A DNA stretch of 64,000 nucleotides from Flavobacterium sp. ZT3R18 (GTDB lineage: Bacteria > Bacteroidota > Bacteroidia > Flavobacteriales > Flavobacteriaceae). The DNA is taken from contig NZ_VJZS01000003.1 of the NCBI RefSeq assembly GCF_007097385.1, forward strand, positions 62,001 to 126,000, in the 5' to 3' direction. Each line of letters opens with the position of its first letter. Within the stretch, counting starts at the first letter, position 1. A program made the position numbers and the translations under genes. The notes below the pieces were generated by a model. That model was not told the DNA's origin and did no database searches. It worked only from the letters and a program-made list of their open reading frames with translations. Shown in pieces: positions 19,658-28,412 of the stretch.

Positions 19658-20218
19658 TTAAGATGTTTTATTCAATATTTTTTGAACGGCTTGTTTTGCA
19701 GCAAGAATAGGCCAAATATCATGATATACTTTACTTTCAATAATAGCCGCTTCAAAAAGCAAATAAATGGTATCGCTTGTACTTGTATTTTGACCCTCTA
19801 CTTCGGCAACAGTGTTTTTAAAAAACAACCTAACCTTATTCTTATGTTGGACTATTTGCAATTGCATACGTGGACTTGATTGATCAATTTCGGCAAGGAG
19901 ATTCAAAAATCTACATCCTTTGAAATCATTGACAACTATAGTCTTTTCTAAAAAATCAAAAGCGGCAAGAATTTTAGCTACAGCGGTATCATTATCTTTC
20001 AAATAATCATCAAATAAAAGAAACCAATCTGTTCTCACTTTCTTAACATATTCAATACCTAAATCCTCTTTAGAACCAAAATGAGTGTAAAGACTTGCTT
20101 TGGCCACTTTTGATTCCTTCAAAATTTGATTAATACCCGTAACGTTATACCCTTGAGTATAAAACAATTGATACGCCGTTATTAATATTCTTTCTTTAGG
20201 CCCTAAAATATTTTTCAT
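19658..20218 (-). CDS. TetR/AcrR-family transcriptional regulator
   Basis: A 186-aa repressor. The N-terminal DNA-binding domain contains ILITAYQLFYTQGYNVTGIN and the recognition helix KASLYTHFGSKEDL, both typical of the family. The C-terminal about 120 residues form a helical ligand domain of the type found near NemR/AcuR-like regulators. It is transcribed in the same direction as the CMD/DUF302 operon, with 61 bases between. The same palindrome lies before both genes, which supports autorepression plus control of the operon. Confidence 0.9.
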   Translation of the reverse strand: MKNILGPKERILITAYQLFYTQGYNVTGINQILKESKVAKASLYTHFGSKEDLGIEYVKKVRTDWFLLFDDYLKDNDTAVAKILAAFDFLEKTIVVNDFKGCRFLNLLAEIDQSSPRMQLQIVQHKNKVRLFFKNTVAEVEGQNTSTSDTIYLLFEAAIIESKVYHDIWPILAAKQAVQKILNKTS

Positions 20219-20245
20219 AATGCAATAGTAAACAATTTTTCACAA

Positions 20246-20263
20246 ATAGACAACTTTGTCTAT
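20246..20263. promoter_or_regulatory. Putative TetR operator (ATAGAC-N6-GTCTAT) of tetR
   Basis: ATAGACAACTTTGTCTAT, 28 bases before the tetR start codon. It shares both half-sites and the 6-base spacer with the site at 19623-19640. On the minus strand the gene-proximal half runs into TCTATTTG. Confidence 0.75.
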
Positions 20264-20499
20264 GTTTTTTTAAAAACTAAATAATGAGTCACTTTTTTTA
20301 CTCTTCAATAAATATTTCTTATTTTCGCCATCTCAATTCACTAAGAAAAATACAGATGGAAAATGCTTTTTTTAAACAAAGTTAGATGTTACAAAAAAAT
20401 CAATAGAAAAAGTCATCAATTCCATTTTTCAACTTAAAAAAAACAAAATGAGTTTTTATGAATTCATTTTTACAATAATTTAAATAAAAAGAAAACAAA

Positions 20500-21888
20500 A
20501 TGAAATACGATATTATAGTTTTAGGAAGTGGCCCTGGAGGATATGTTACAGCAATTAGAGCCTCACAATTAGGATTTAAAGTAGCCGTAGTGGAAAAAGA
20601 AAACCTAGGTGGTGTGTGTTTAAACTGGGGATGTATTCCAACTAAAGCATTATTAAAATCGGCTCAAGTTTTTGATTATCTAAAACACGCTTCAGATTAC
20701 GGACTAACTGTAAAAGAATTCGACAAAGATTTTCCTGCTGTGGTAAACAGAAGTAGAAGCGTTGCTGAAGGAATGAGCAAAGGAGTTCAATTCTTGATGA
20801 AAAAAAATAAAATTGACGTTATTGATGGTTTTGGGAAACTAAAAGCCGGAAAAAAACTAGACGTTACTGATAAAGAAGGAAAAGTTACTGAATACAGTGC
20901 GGATCACATTATTATTGCTACTGGAGCCCGTTCACGCGAGTTGCCAAACTTACCACAAGATGGTGTAAAAGTAATTGGATACCGTCAAGCAATGACATTA
21001 CCAACCCAACCAAAATCTATGATTATTGTTGGTTCTGGAGCGATTGGAGTAGAGTTTGCTCATTTCTACAACTCAATGGGAACAGATGTAACCATCGTAG
21101 AATTTATGCCAAACGTAGTTCCTGTAGAAGACGAAGATATCTCTAAACAATTTGAGCGTTCTTTGAAAAAAGCGGGTATCAAAATTATGACCAACTCTTC
21201 AGTTGAGCGTATTGATACAACTGGAAACGGAGTAAAAGCATTTGTTAAAACTGCAAAAGGAGAAGAAGTTCTTGAGGCTGACATTTTATTGTCTGCTGTT
21301 GGAATCAAAACTAACATCGAAAACATAGGATTAGAAGAAGTAGGTATTGCTACTGATAAAGATAAAATCTTGGTAAACGCTTACAACCAAACGAATATCC
21401 CAGGATATTACGCGATTGGAGACGTTACTCCAGGTCAAGCATTGGCTCACGTAGCTTCTGCTGAAGGTATTAACTGTGTAGAGAAAATTGCAGGATTACA
21501 TGTAGACCCTATCGATTACGGAAACGTTCCTGGTTGTACGTATGCAACTCCAGAAATCGCTTCTGTTGGATTAACAGAAAAACAAGCCAAAGAAAAAGGA
21601 TACGAATTAAAAATTGGTAAATTCCCATTCTCAGCTTCAGGAAAAGCAAAAGCTGCTGGAACTCCAGACGGTTTTGTAAAAGTAATTTTTGATGCCAAAT
21701 ATGGCGAATGGTTAGGATGTCACATGATTGGTGCTGGTGTTACAGATATGATTGCTGAGGCTGTTGTAGCGCGTAAACTAGAAACTACTGGACATGAAAT
21801 CCTAAAATCTATTCACCCTCACCCAACAATGAGTGAAGCGGTAATGGAAGCCGTTGCCGATGCTTATGGAGAAGTGATTCATTTGTAG
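20500..21888 (+). CDS. lpdA: Dihydrolipoyl dehydrogenase (E3)
   Basis: A 462-aa flavoprotein that reoxidises the lipoyl groups of pyruvate and 2-oxoglutarate dehydrogenase and glycine cleavage complexes. The FAD site is VLGSGPGGYVTAIRASQLG near the start. The redox disulfide is Cys40/Cys45 in GGVCLNWGCIPTKALLK. The NAD site is IIVGSGAIGVEFAHFYNSMG and the C-terminal active-site His-Glu lies in HPHPTMSEAVMEA. Full length. Not in an operon with an E1/E2 gene here; a terminator follows. Confidence 0.95.
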   Translation: MKYDIIVLGSGPGGYVTAIRASQLGFKVAVVEKENLGGVCLNWGCIPTKALLKSAQVFDYLKHASDYGLTVKEFDKDFPAVVNRSRSVAEGMSKGVQFLMKKNKIDVIDGFGKLKAGKKLDVTDKEGKVTEYSADHIIIATGARSRELPNLPQDGVKVIGYRQAMTLPTQPKSMIIVGSGAIGVEFAHFYNSMGTDVTIVEFMPNVVPVEDEDISKQFERSLKKAGIKIMTNSSVERIDTTGNGVKAFVKTAKGEEVLEADILLSAVGIKTNIENIGLEEVGIATDKDKILVNAYNQTNIPGYYAIGDVTPGQALAHVASAEGINCVEKIAGLHVDPIDYGNVPGCTYATPEIASVGLTEKQAKEKGYELKIGKFPFSASGKAKAAGTPDGFVKVIFDAKYGEWLGCHMIGAGVTDMIAEAVVARKLETTGHEILKSIHPHPTMSEAVMEAVADAYGEVIHL

Positions 21889-21930
21889 TATTCAGTGTTC
21901 AGTCGCAGTTTGCAGACTTGAAAAATAATC

Positions 21931-21964
21931 AATCCGTTTTGTGAGAGCAAAACGGATTTTTTTT
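21931..21964 (+). terminator. Terminator after lpdA
   Basis: A 10-bp stem AATCCGTTTT (21931-21940) with 21949-21958, loop GTGAGAGC, then a T-run. The loop is nearly the same as that of the terminator after cysK. Confidence 0.85.
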
Positions 21965-22056
21965 AATCCAAAAGATCGAAATTTCAATTAACAATAATCG
22001 GCATTCTATTTTGCTACTCCTGAAATGTAGAGTACATTTACTATAAAAATAAAAAA

Positions 22057-22971
22057 ATGCTACACAACAACATATTAGAAACTATTGGCAATACGCCACA
22101 CGTAAAAATCAATAAATTATTTGGTCCCGATGCTAATGTTTGGGTAAAACTCGAAAAAGCAAACCCAGGTGCCAGCATCAAAGACAGAATCGCTTTGTCA
22201 ATGATAGAAGATGCAGAGCAAAAAGGATTACTGCAAAAAGGCAGTACTATAATCGAAGCTACTTCTGGAAATACTGGAATTGGACTTGCCATGGTCGCAG
22301 CCGTAAAAGGCTACCGATTAATCTTGGTAATGCCAGAATCCATGTCGGTAGAAAGACGCCGATTAATGAGCATTTATGGAGCTGAATTTGTACTTACACC
22401 CCGCGAAAAAGGAATGAAAGGCGCCATAGAAAAAGCCCAAGAATTAACAGCCGAAATTCCGCAATCTTGGTCTCCGTTACAGTTTGACAACCCAGCCAAT
22501 ATTGAAATTCATAAAACTACTACTGCACAGGAAATCATAAAAGCCTTTCCAAATGGCATCGATTACCTGATTACAGGGGTTGGAACTGGCGGACACATCA
22601 CGGGTTGTGCCGAAATACTAAAACAACACTTCCCAAACCTAAAAGTTTTAGCCGTAGAACCCGAAGCCTCTCCGGTTATTAGCGGTGGTGCTCCTTCACC
22701 CCACCCTATTCAAGGTATTGGAGCTGGATTTATCCCAACCAATTTACATACTGGAATTCTTGATGGTGTCATACAAGTGAGCAAAGATGAAGCGTTTGAA
22801 TATACCCAAAGAGCAGCCAAAGAAGAAGGGATTCTTCTAGGAATTTCTTCGGGAGCTTCCTTGGCGGCAGTTGCCAAAAAACTAAAGGAGATTCCGTCAG
22901 ATGCCAAAGTACTTACTTTTTGCTACGACACTGGAGAACGCTATTTGAGTATCGAAGGTTTATTTGAATAA
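22057..22971 (+). CDS. cysK: Cysteine synthase A (O-acetylserine sulfhydrylase)
   Basis: A 304-aa pyridoxal-phosphate enzyme that makes cysteine from O-acetylserine and sulfide. The PLP lysine is Lys42 in [10 protein letters not shown], the substrate loop is [13 protein letters not shown], and the phosphate-binding loop is [10 protein letters not shown]. The C-terminal end TGERYLS is typical. It resembles CysK of Bacteroidota more than the second homologue at 27517-28404. A terminator follows directly. Confidence 0.9.
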   Translation: MLHNNILETIGNTPHVKINKLFGPDANVWVKLEKANPGASIKDRIALSMIEDAEQKGLLQKGSTIIEATSGNTGIGLAMVAAVKGYRLILVMPESMSVERRRLMSIYGAEFVLTPREKGMKGAIEKAQELTAEIPQSWSPLQFDNPANIEIHKTTTAQEIIKAFPNGIDYLITGVGTGGHITGCAEILKQHFPNLKVLAVEPEASPVISGGAPSPHPIQGIGAGFIPTNLHTGILDGVIQVSKDEAFEYTQRAAKEEGILLGISSGASLAAVAKKLKEIPSDAKVLTFCYDTGERYLSIEGLFE

Positions 22972-22991
22972 AAAACAGCCTCTCAATAACC

Positions 22992-23020
22992 AACCGATTT
23001 GTGAAAGCAAGTCGGTTTTT
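22992..23020 (+). terminator. Terminator after cysK
   Basis: A 9-bp stem (22992-23000 with 23009-23017, one G-T wobble), loop GTGAAAGC and a short T-run. It touches the stop codon of the convergent AsnC gene. Confidence 0.75.
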
Positions 23021-23471
23021 ACAAATTATAAGCAAAGTCATTTTTTATTTCTTCCATCACAAAAGAACTTTGTACATTAGAAATCCCTTTGATAACCGAT
23101 AATTTATCTATAACAAACTTTTGGTATTCATTCATATCATTAACCGCCACTTTCAATAAAAAATCATAATTCCCAGAAACGTGATAGCATCCCATAATTT
23201 CGGGAAATGCAAGAATGTGTTGTTTAAAATCATCAATCAATTCTCGGGAATGTACCGCCAATGTCACTTGACAATACACACATATTGATCTACCTACTTT
23301 GGTTGGATCTAGCAAGGCAACATATTTCTTGATATACTCTTTTTGCTCGAGTTTCTTTATTCGTTCAAAGGTGGGGGAAACTGACAACCCTACTTTTTCG
23401 GCTATTTCTTTGGTGTTTAGCTTTGCATCTTGTTGCAAAAGCATCAAAATTTTTTTATCAATGGCATCCAT
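23019..23471 (-). CDS. Lrp/AsnC-family transcriptional regulator
   Basis: A 150-aa regulator. The N-terminal helix-turn-helix (DKKILMLLQQDAKLNTKEIA, then EKVGLSVSPTFERIKKLEQK) and the C-terminal RAM ligand-binding domain (VTLAVHSRELIDDF, GCYHVSGNYDFLLKV) are complete. The family usually binds amino acids and forms octamers. It is divergent from the histidine decarboxylase gene, which makes that gene and itself the likely targets, with histidine or another amino acid as a possible effector (inferred). The 154-base intergenic region holds AT-rich near-palindromes such as GAATTATATTC at 23550-23560. Confidence 0.9.
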   Translation of the reverse strand: MDAIDKKILMLLQQDAKLNTKEIAEKVGLSVSPTFERIKKLEQKEYIKKYVALLDPTKVGRSICVYCQVTLAVHSRELIDDFKQHILAFPEIMGCYHVSGNYDFLLKVAVNDMNEYQKFVIDKLSVIKGISNVQSSFVMEEIKNDFAYNL

Positions 23472-23541
23472 GTTCAGAATAATTATATGGTTTAGAAAAT
23501 ACGAATTAATGATTTCAATAATATAAAACTGAAATTTTAAA

Positions 23542-23549
23542 CAAAATTA
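23542..23549 (-). promoter_or_regulatory. -7 element (TAATTTTG) of the AsnC gene
   Basis: A TAnnTTTG match on the minus strand, 71 bases before the AsnC-type gene start, in the divergent region shared with histidine decarboxylase. Confidence 0.35.
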
Positions 23550-23625
23550 GAATTATATTCTGAATATCAATTAATATACAGCATTTTAAATCTTTAAAAC
23601 TACTTTTACCATAAAATTAAATACC

Positions 23626-24786
23626 ATGAAAACCATTTCAGAATCATTATCCGAACAAGACAATCAACGTTTATTCGATTTGAATCAATATATAGAAAAC
23701 GCAAGAGATAATTTCTTGGGTTATCCAGTATCCAAAGATTTTGACTATTCAGAAATCAACCATTTCTTGAAATACCCCATCAACAATTTGGGAGATCCTT
23801 TTGAAGATTGCACCTATAAAGTACAAACCCATGAACTCGAAAGAGAAGTCGTTGCCTTTTTCGCCAAATTATTTCGTGCCAATCCAAAAGATTATTGGGG
23901 CTACGTAACCAATGGCGGATCCGAAAGTAATTTATACGGTTTGTATCTGGCTCGAGAATTATACCCAAAAGCAATGGTGTACTACTCGGAATCGACTCAT
24001 TATAGTGTCCGCAAAAACATTCATTTGCTTAACATTCCGAGCATCGTTATTCGTTCCCAAGAAAATGGGGAGATCGATTATGTCGATTTTGAAAATACCT
24101 TAAAAATGAATCGCCATAAGCCCGCTATTGTGCTTACCACCTTTGGTACAACCATGAAAGAAGCCAAAGACGATGTTTCAAAAATTAGGGATATTCTAAG
24201 AGGATTGGCCATTCAAGACAGTTACATCCATTGTGATGCGGCCTTATCAGGCAGTTACGGTGCTTTTATGGAACCTAAATTTCCGTTTGACTTTAAAGAT
24301 GGTGCCGATAGTATTTCTATCAGCGGGCATAAATTTATAGGATCACCTATTCCGACTGGAGTTATTATCACGAAACGTTCTAACAGAGACCGTATCTCAA
24401 AAGGAATATCCTATATTGGTTCTTTAGACACTACAATTACAGGATCTAGAAACGGTCATTGCCCATTGTTTTTATGGTATGCCATCAAAAAACTTGGAGT
24501 TCAAGGATTGAAAAAACGCTATTTACACAGCTTGGAAGTAGCCGAATATTGCGAACAAAGATTAAAAAGTATAGGTATTGCTGCATGGAGAAATCCAAAT
24601 GCTATTACGGTTGTTTTTCCTAAAACGACTGAGGAAGTAAAATCAAAATGGCAATTGGCCACCGAAGGCGATATCTCACACATTATTTGCATGCCCAATG
24701 TGACCAAAGAACAAATTGATCTATTCATCAACGACATAGAAAATTGTGTCGAAAAACCAGAAGAAACAGTAGAATTTAGTTTTTAG
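23626..24786 (+). CDS. hdc: PLP-dependent histidine decarboxylase
   Basis: A 386-aa group II pyridoxal-phosphate decarboxylase matching bacterial histidine decarboxylases (histidine to histamine plus CO2). The PLP lysine is Lys236 in SISISGHKFIGSPIPTGV. GYVTNGGSESNLYGLYLAR and YYSESTHYSVRKN near residues 98-130 are typical of the Hdc branch, as is the length. It is divergent from an AsnC-type regulator. A related serine decarboxylase activity cannot be fully excluded from sequence alone. Histamine made by an environmental flavobacterium could serve acid tolerance or signalling (inferred). Confidence 0.85.
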   Translation: MKTISESLSEQDNQRLFDLNQYIENARDNFLGYPVSKDFDYSEINHFLKYPINNLGDPFEDCTYKVQTHELEREVVAFFAKLFRANPKDYWGYVTNGGSESNLYGLYLARELYPKAMVYYSESTHYSVRKNIHLLNIPSIVIRSQENGEIDYVDFENTLKMNRHKPAIVLTTFGTTMKEAKDDVSKIRDILRGLAIQDSYIHCDAALSGSYGAFMEPKFPFDFKDGADSISISGHKFIGSPIPTGVIITKRSNRDRISKGISYIGSLDTTITGSRNGHCPLFLWYAIKKLGVQGLKKRYLHSLEVAEYCEQRLKSIGIAAWRNPNAITVVFPKTTEEVKSKWQLATEGDISHIICMPNVTKEQIDLFINDIENCVEKPEETVEFSF

Positions 24787-25149
24787 CTTTTAGTTTTTAG
24801 TTTTTAGTTTTTAAAAAGTATTGTCACAGAATTGACTTCATTGAGCTTCGATCCACGGATTTTTTATTTTTTTTTAATCCGTAACCCAATCGATAGCGAA
24901 TAGACGAAGTAATCTGTGGCTTTATTTTAATTGCTTCTTTATCTGCAAATTGGAAGTTTATAATTCCCAAGGAAAACTCCTTAAAAACAGCGCTTTTACT
25001 TCCCACAATTTCAGTCATTTTCTTTCCTTGTATCCCTTTGTCAATTTTGGTCCTTCTATTCTTGAAAGAAAATATTTTGAAACAAATCTAAAATGGAGAA
25101 ATAAATTGTATTTTAGTTTTTTTATAATTTTCCATAATTAAAACTAAAA
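24787..25149. other. Intergenic region with dispersed repeat; no gene seen
   Basis: A 363-base gap. It starts with four TTTTAG(TT/C) units just after the hdc stop. A small stem ACGGATT (24855-24861) with AATCCGT (24876-24882) follows. The part 24876-24920 is, in reverse complement, similar to 40036-40070 (shared core CTATTCGCTATCG, then GGGTYACRGATT), so it is a dispersed repeat. Short ORFs on either strand show no coding signal. Confidence 0.5.
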
Positions 25150-25608
25150 ATGAACATCAAACTACCCCTGTTTTTTATTGCAATAATCTGCTTTTCCTGT
25201 AGTGTTAACCAAAACAAAACTCAACAAAGTGGCTTGCCCATTATTGGAACTTGGGAGCTCATTTCGGCGACAAGGACAGAGAAAGATTCGACTTTTTCTA
25301 CTTTTGATCCGAAAGTCAAAATGATAAAAATCATTAATCCAACTCACTTTTCCTTTTTTCAACACGACTTAACAATGGGTAAAGAGCCTAATCCGAAATT
25401 CACGGCTGGAGCAGGAAAATACACTTTGATCAATGATACCTATACCGAATATTTAGAATACTTCATTGACAGAGAATGGGAAAACAATAAATTTGAATTT
25501 AAAGTTTCAATACAAAATGACACCCTTACACAAAAAGGCATTGAAAAAGTAGAAAAACTTGGAGTTGACCGAACAATCGTTGAAAAATACAAACGAGTAA
25601 AAGAGTAA
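25150..25608 (+). CDS. Lipocalin-like lipoprotein
   Basis: A 152-aa protein with a lipoprotein signal (IAIICFSC, with Cys at about residue 17). The mature part starts with the lipocalin-like GxW motif (IIGTWELISATRTEKDS) and continues as alternating beta strands (KMIKIINPTHFSFFQHD, GKYTLINDTYTEYLEYF, YKRVKE at the end). Small lipoproteins of this type are common in Bacteroidota, with unknown ligands. Monocistronic. Confidence 0.7.
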   Translation: MNIKLPLFFIAIICFSCSVNQNKTQQSGLPIIGTWELISATRTEKDSTFSTFDPKVKMIKIINPTHFSFFQHDLTMGKEPNPKFTAGAGKYTLINDTYTEYLEYFIDREWENNKFEFKVSIQNDTLTQKGIEKVEKLGVDRTIVEKYKRVKE

Positions 25609-25731
25609 TTTTATTCAATTTAAGATTATTTAAAAGTATTCTTGCACGGTAACGATTTTCAAACATTCAATTAAAAACTTAATTTAAGTCGCTTTTAATA
25701 GACAAATAAATAACCCTCTTAATTTTTAAAA

Positions 25732-25803
25732 TTTCTCGCAAAGACGCAAAGTCGCAAAGAAAAATAACACATCGCTTTGCGTCTTGGCAACTTAGCGAGA
25801 AAA
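25732..25803. repeat. Imperfect inverted repeat with CGCAAAGACGCAAAG core
   Basis: The left arm (25732-25759, TTTCTCGCAAAGACGCAAAG...) and the right arm (25773-25803, ending TTAGCGAGAAA) are imperfect reverse complements. This is the kind of short intergenic repeat found scattered in Bacteroidota genomes. It lies in the 274-base gap before the SGNH hydrolase gene, which holds nothing else recognised. Confidence 0.6.
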
Positions 25804-25882
25804 TAACACAAAATAAAACTTATCTTAGAATTTAATCGAACAACAATGATTTAAAATTATCGTTCAAGAAATTGATACCCAA

Positions 25883-26563
25883 ATGAGAAAATTAAATTCT
25901 AGATACCTAATACTACTGTTGACAATTATTATGGCGGGAAAAACAAAAGCACAAGACTGGGCAAATTTAAACAAATACAAAAACGAAAATATGCTCGTTG
26001 CTCCTCCTGCATCGGGAGAAAAAAGGATAGTGTATTTTGGCGATTCCATTACCGAAGGCTGGGGAACCGTATATCCCGATTTTTTCATCGGGAAAACCTA
26101 TATCACTCGAGGGATCGGCGGTCAAACCACCCCACAAATGCTCCTCCGTTTTAGAGCTGATGTTATTGAACTGAAACCAAAAATTGTTGTTATTTTGGCA
26201 GGAACCAATGATATTGCAGGAAACACTGGCCCTACGACACTCGAAATGATTCTGGGAAATCTCGTTTCTACGTGCGAATTGGCCAAAGCAAATGGTATAA
26301 AAGTGATTCTTTGTTCTGTTCTTCCTGCGTATGATTATCCTTGGAAATCCGGTCTTGAGCCAGCCGATAAAATTGCAGCACTCAATAAAATGATTCAAAA
26401 ATATGCCAAAGCAAATGACATTGCCTATGTCGATTATTTTTCGGCTATGGTAGATGATCGAAAAGGGTTAAAATCTATTTATTCTCAAGATGGTGTTCAT
26501 CCCAATAAAGAAGGGTATCAGGTGATGGGACCTATAGTAGAGAAAACTATTAGTCATTTATAA
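25883..26563 (+). CDS. Exported SGNH/GDSL hydrolase
   Basis: A 226-aa protein with a signal peptide (1-22, ending KAQ). SGNH blocks are all present: block I FGDSITEGW with the nucleophile Ser55, block II Gly in GIGGQTT, block III Asn in LAGTNDIAGNTG, and block V DGVHPNKEGY with Asp203 and His206. It belongs near the PAF-acetylhydrolase/TesA-like group, which cleaves acyl or acetyl esters on lipids or sugars. Substrate is unknown; the export signal suggests periplasmic deacetylation of glycans or lipids. Confidence 0.88.
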   Translation: MRKLNSRYLILLLTIIMAGKTKAQDWANLNKYKNENMLVAPPASGEKRIVYFGDSITEGWGTVYPDFFIGKTYITRGIGGQTTPQMLLRFRADVIELKPKIVVILAGTNDIAGNTGPTTLEMILGNLVSTCELAKANGIKVILCSVLPAYDYPWKSGLEPADKIAALNKMIQKYAKANDIAYVDYFSAMVDDRKGLKSIYSQDGVHPNKEGYQVMGPIVEKTISHL

Positions 26564-26723
26564 ATTGTGTGATATAATTCCAAAAAAATTACAATTATGT
26601 TATATCTTTTTAAACCCATTTATTTCAAGAACAATTAACCTAATTCTTTAGTCAAACGTTGTTATTTTTTCTGAAAAACGCCTTACTTTTATCCCTTCAA
26701 AATAACAATTCAATTTAATAATC

Positions 26724-27530
26724 ATGACCAAGGATCTGATTGTCCACAATATTAGTGCTTTAAAAAGTCATTTTTCTATAAATTATAGCATCAAGACCAA
26801 AACAGAAGCCTTTACCGAGAAATTATTTTACACTTTATTTGATTCTAATGCACCACTAAACGAAAGTATTGATGCCTTAGAAAAACAATTTAAAGAAATA
26901 GCGGCTATTGCCTGCAAAAAACCACAAGATTTATGTGAGTTTGCTTGGGATCGTTTTTTAGAAAAACTCCCAACCGTACTCGAAAATCTGAATAAAGACG
27001 CCTCATATATCTTAGAAAACGACCCTGCTTCCAACGGAATTGAGGAGATTTACCTTGCTTATCCAGGGTTTTATGCCATAGCAATTTATAGACTGAGTCA
27101 TGAATTGTATTTGTTGGATTTAATGCTTTTTTCGAGATTAATGAGCGAATATGCTCATCGTATTACGGGTACAGATATTCACGCAGGTGCTACCATTGCT
27201 TCGCCTTTCTTTATCGATCACGCTACTGGAATCGTAATTGGCGAAACCACCGTTATCGAAAAAAATGTAAAAATATACCAAGGAGTAACTTTAGGAGCTT
27301 TGAGCGTGAGCAAAGACATGAAAAACTCCAAAAGACATCCTACAGTAGAGAAAAACGTTTGTCTTTATGCCAATGCAACCATCTTGGGTGGTACCACAAT
27401 TATTGGGAAAAACAGTATTGTAGGAGGAAATTCATGGATAACCAAGTCCATTCCTGCGGATTCAATTGTATTGAACACCACCACAACTGAAGTCAAAATA
27501 AAAGAGAAAAAACAAAATGAAGACCTATAA
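26724..27530 (+). CDS. cysE: Serine O-acetyltransferase
   Basis: A 268-aa enzyme making O-acetylserine from serine and acetyl-CoA, the first step of cysteine synthesis. The N-terminal helical part spans about 1-150. The left-handed beta-helix of hexapeptide repeats follows: DIHAGATIASPFFIDHATGI with the catalytic-type Asp-His pair, VIGETTVIEKNVKIYQGVTLG, then NATILGGTTIIGKNSIVGGN. Its stop overlaps the cysM start by 14 bases, so the two genes are one translationally linked operon and their products may form the cysteine synthase complex. Confidence 0.93.
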   Translation: MTKDLIVHNISALKSHFSINYSIKTKTEAFTEKLFYTLFDSNAPLNESIDALEKQFKEIAAIACKKPQDLCEFAWDRFLEKLPTVLENLNKDASYILENDPASNGIEEIYLAYPGFYAIAIYRLSHELYLLDLMLFSRLMSEYAHRITGTDIHAGATIASPFFIDHATGIVIGETTVIEKNVKIYQGVTLGALSVSKDMKNSKRHPTVEKNVCLYANATILGGTTIIGKNSIVGGNSWITKSIPADSIVLNTTTTEVKIKEKKQNEDL

Positions 27531-28404
27531 ATTAGTAGAATTAATCGGGAATACTCCATTGGTAGAAACAACTCGTTTGATTAAAAATAAAAATGTAAAA
27601 CTTTTATTAAAACTCGAAGGAGACAATCCTGGAGGTAGTGTAAAAGATCGTGCTGCCTACAATATGATTGCATCGGCAGTCGAAAGAGGAGACATCAAAA
27701 AAGGAGACAAATTAATTGAAGCGACCAGTGGCAATACAGGTATTGCTTTGGCCATGATAGCGCAGTTATTCCAAATAGAAATCGAATTGGTATTACCCGA
27801 AGATTCTACCATCGAGCGTACGCAAACCATGCAAGCTTATGGGGCAACGGTAATCCAGACGCCTGCCAGTTTAGGAATAATAGGTTCCCGAGATTATGCC
27901 GATAAGAAAGTGGCCGAAGGTGGTTATGTGATGCTGAATCAGTTTGCAAATGATGACAACTGGAAAGCCCACTACAAAACCACAGGCCCCGAAATCTGGA
28001 ATGATACCGACGGAACCATAACACATTTTGTATCGGCTATGGGAACAACGGGAACGATTATTGGAACCTCAACTTACTTGAAAGAGAAAAACCCAAACAT
28101 TCAAATCATTGGGGCACAACCTAGTGAAGGCTCTCAAATTCCAGGTATTAGAAAATGGCCGCAAGAATATTTACCTAAAATTTTTGATCCCTCAAAAGTA
28201 GATATTACCATTGATGTCAGCGAAAAAGAAGCCAGAGAAATGACCAAAAGATTAGCACTGGAAGAAGGTGTTTTTGCAGGAATGAGCAGCGGAGGATCGG
28301 TAGCGGTAGCCGTAAAAATTGCAAACCAATTGGAATCCGGAGTTGTAGTTGCCATTATCTGTGATCGTGGAGATCGCTATTTGTCTTCGGATTTATTTGA
28401 TTAA
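27517..28404 (+). CDS. cysM: Cysteine synthase B
   Basis: A 295-aa PLP enzyme of the O-acetylserine sulfhydrylase family. The PLP lysine is Lys43 in GGSVKDRAAYNM; the substrate loop is [13 protein letters not shown] and the phosphate loop MGTTGTIIGTS. The features RKWPQEYLPKIFD and CDRGDRYLSS point to the CysM branch. It overlaps cysE by 14 bases. The window therefore carries two cysteine synthases, this one with its acetyltransferase and a separate CysK at 22057. Confidence 0.92.
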   Translation: MKTYKLVELIGNTPLVETTRLIKNKNVKLLLKLEGDNPGGSVKDRAAYNMIASAVERGDIKKGDKLIEATSGNTGIALAMIAQLFQIEIELVLPEDSTIERTQTMQAYGATVIQTPASLGIIGSRDYADKKVAEGGYVMLNQFANDDNWKAHYKTTGPEIWNDTDGTITHFVSAMGTTGTIIGTSTYLKEKNPNIQIIGAQPSEGSQIPGIRKWPQEYLPKIFDPSKVDITIDVSEKEAREMTKRLALEEGVFAGMSSGGSVAVAVKIANQLESGVVVAIICDRGDRYLSSDLFD

Positions 28405-28412
28405 TTAAAGAA

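Noticed and set aside
24824..25018. 64-codon minus-strand ORF between hdc and the lipocalin-like gene
   Set aside because: It lies across a dispersed repeat and AT-rich spacer, with no recognisable domain and no promoter element.
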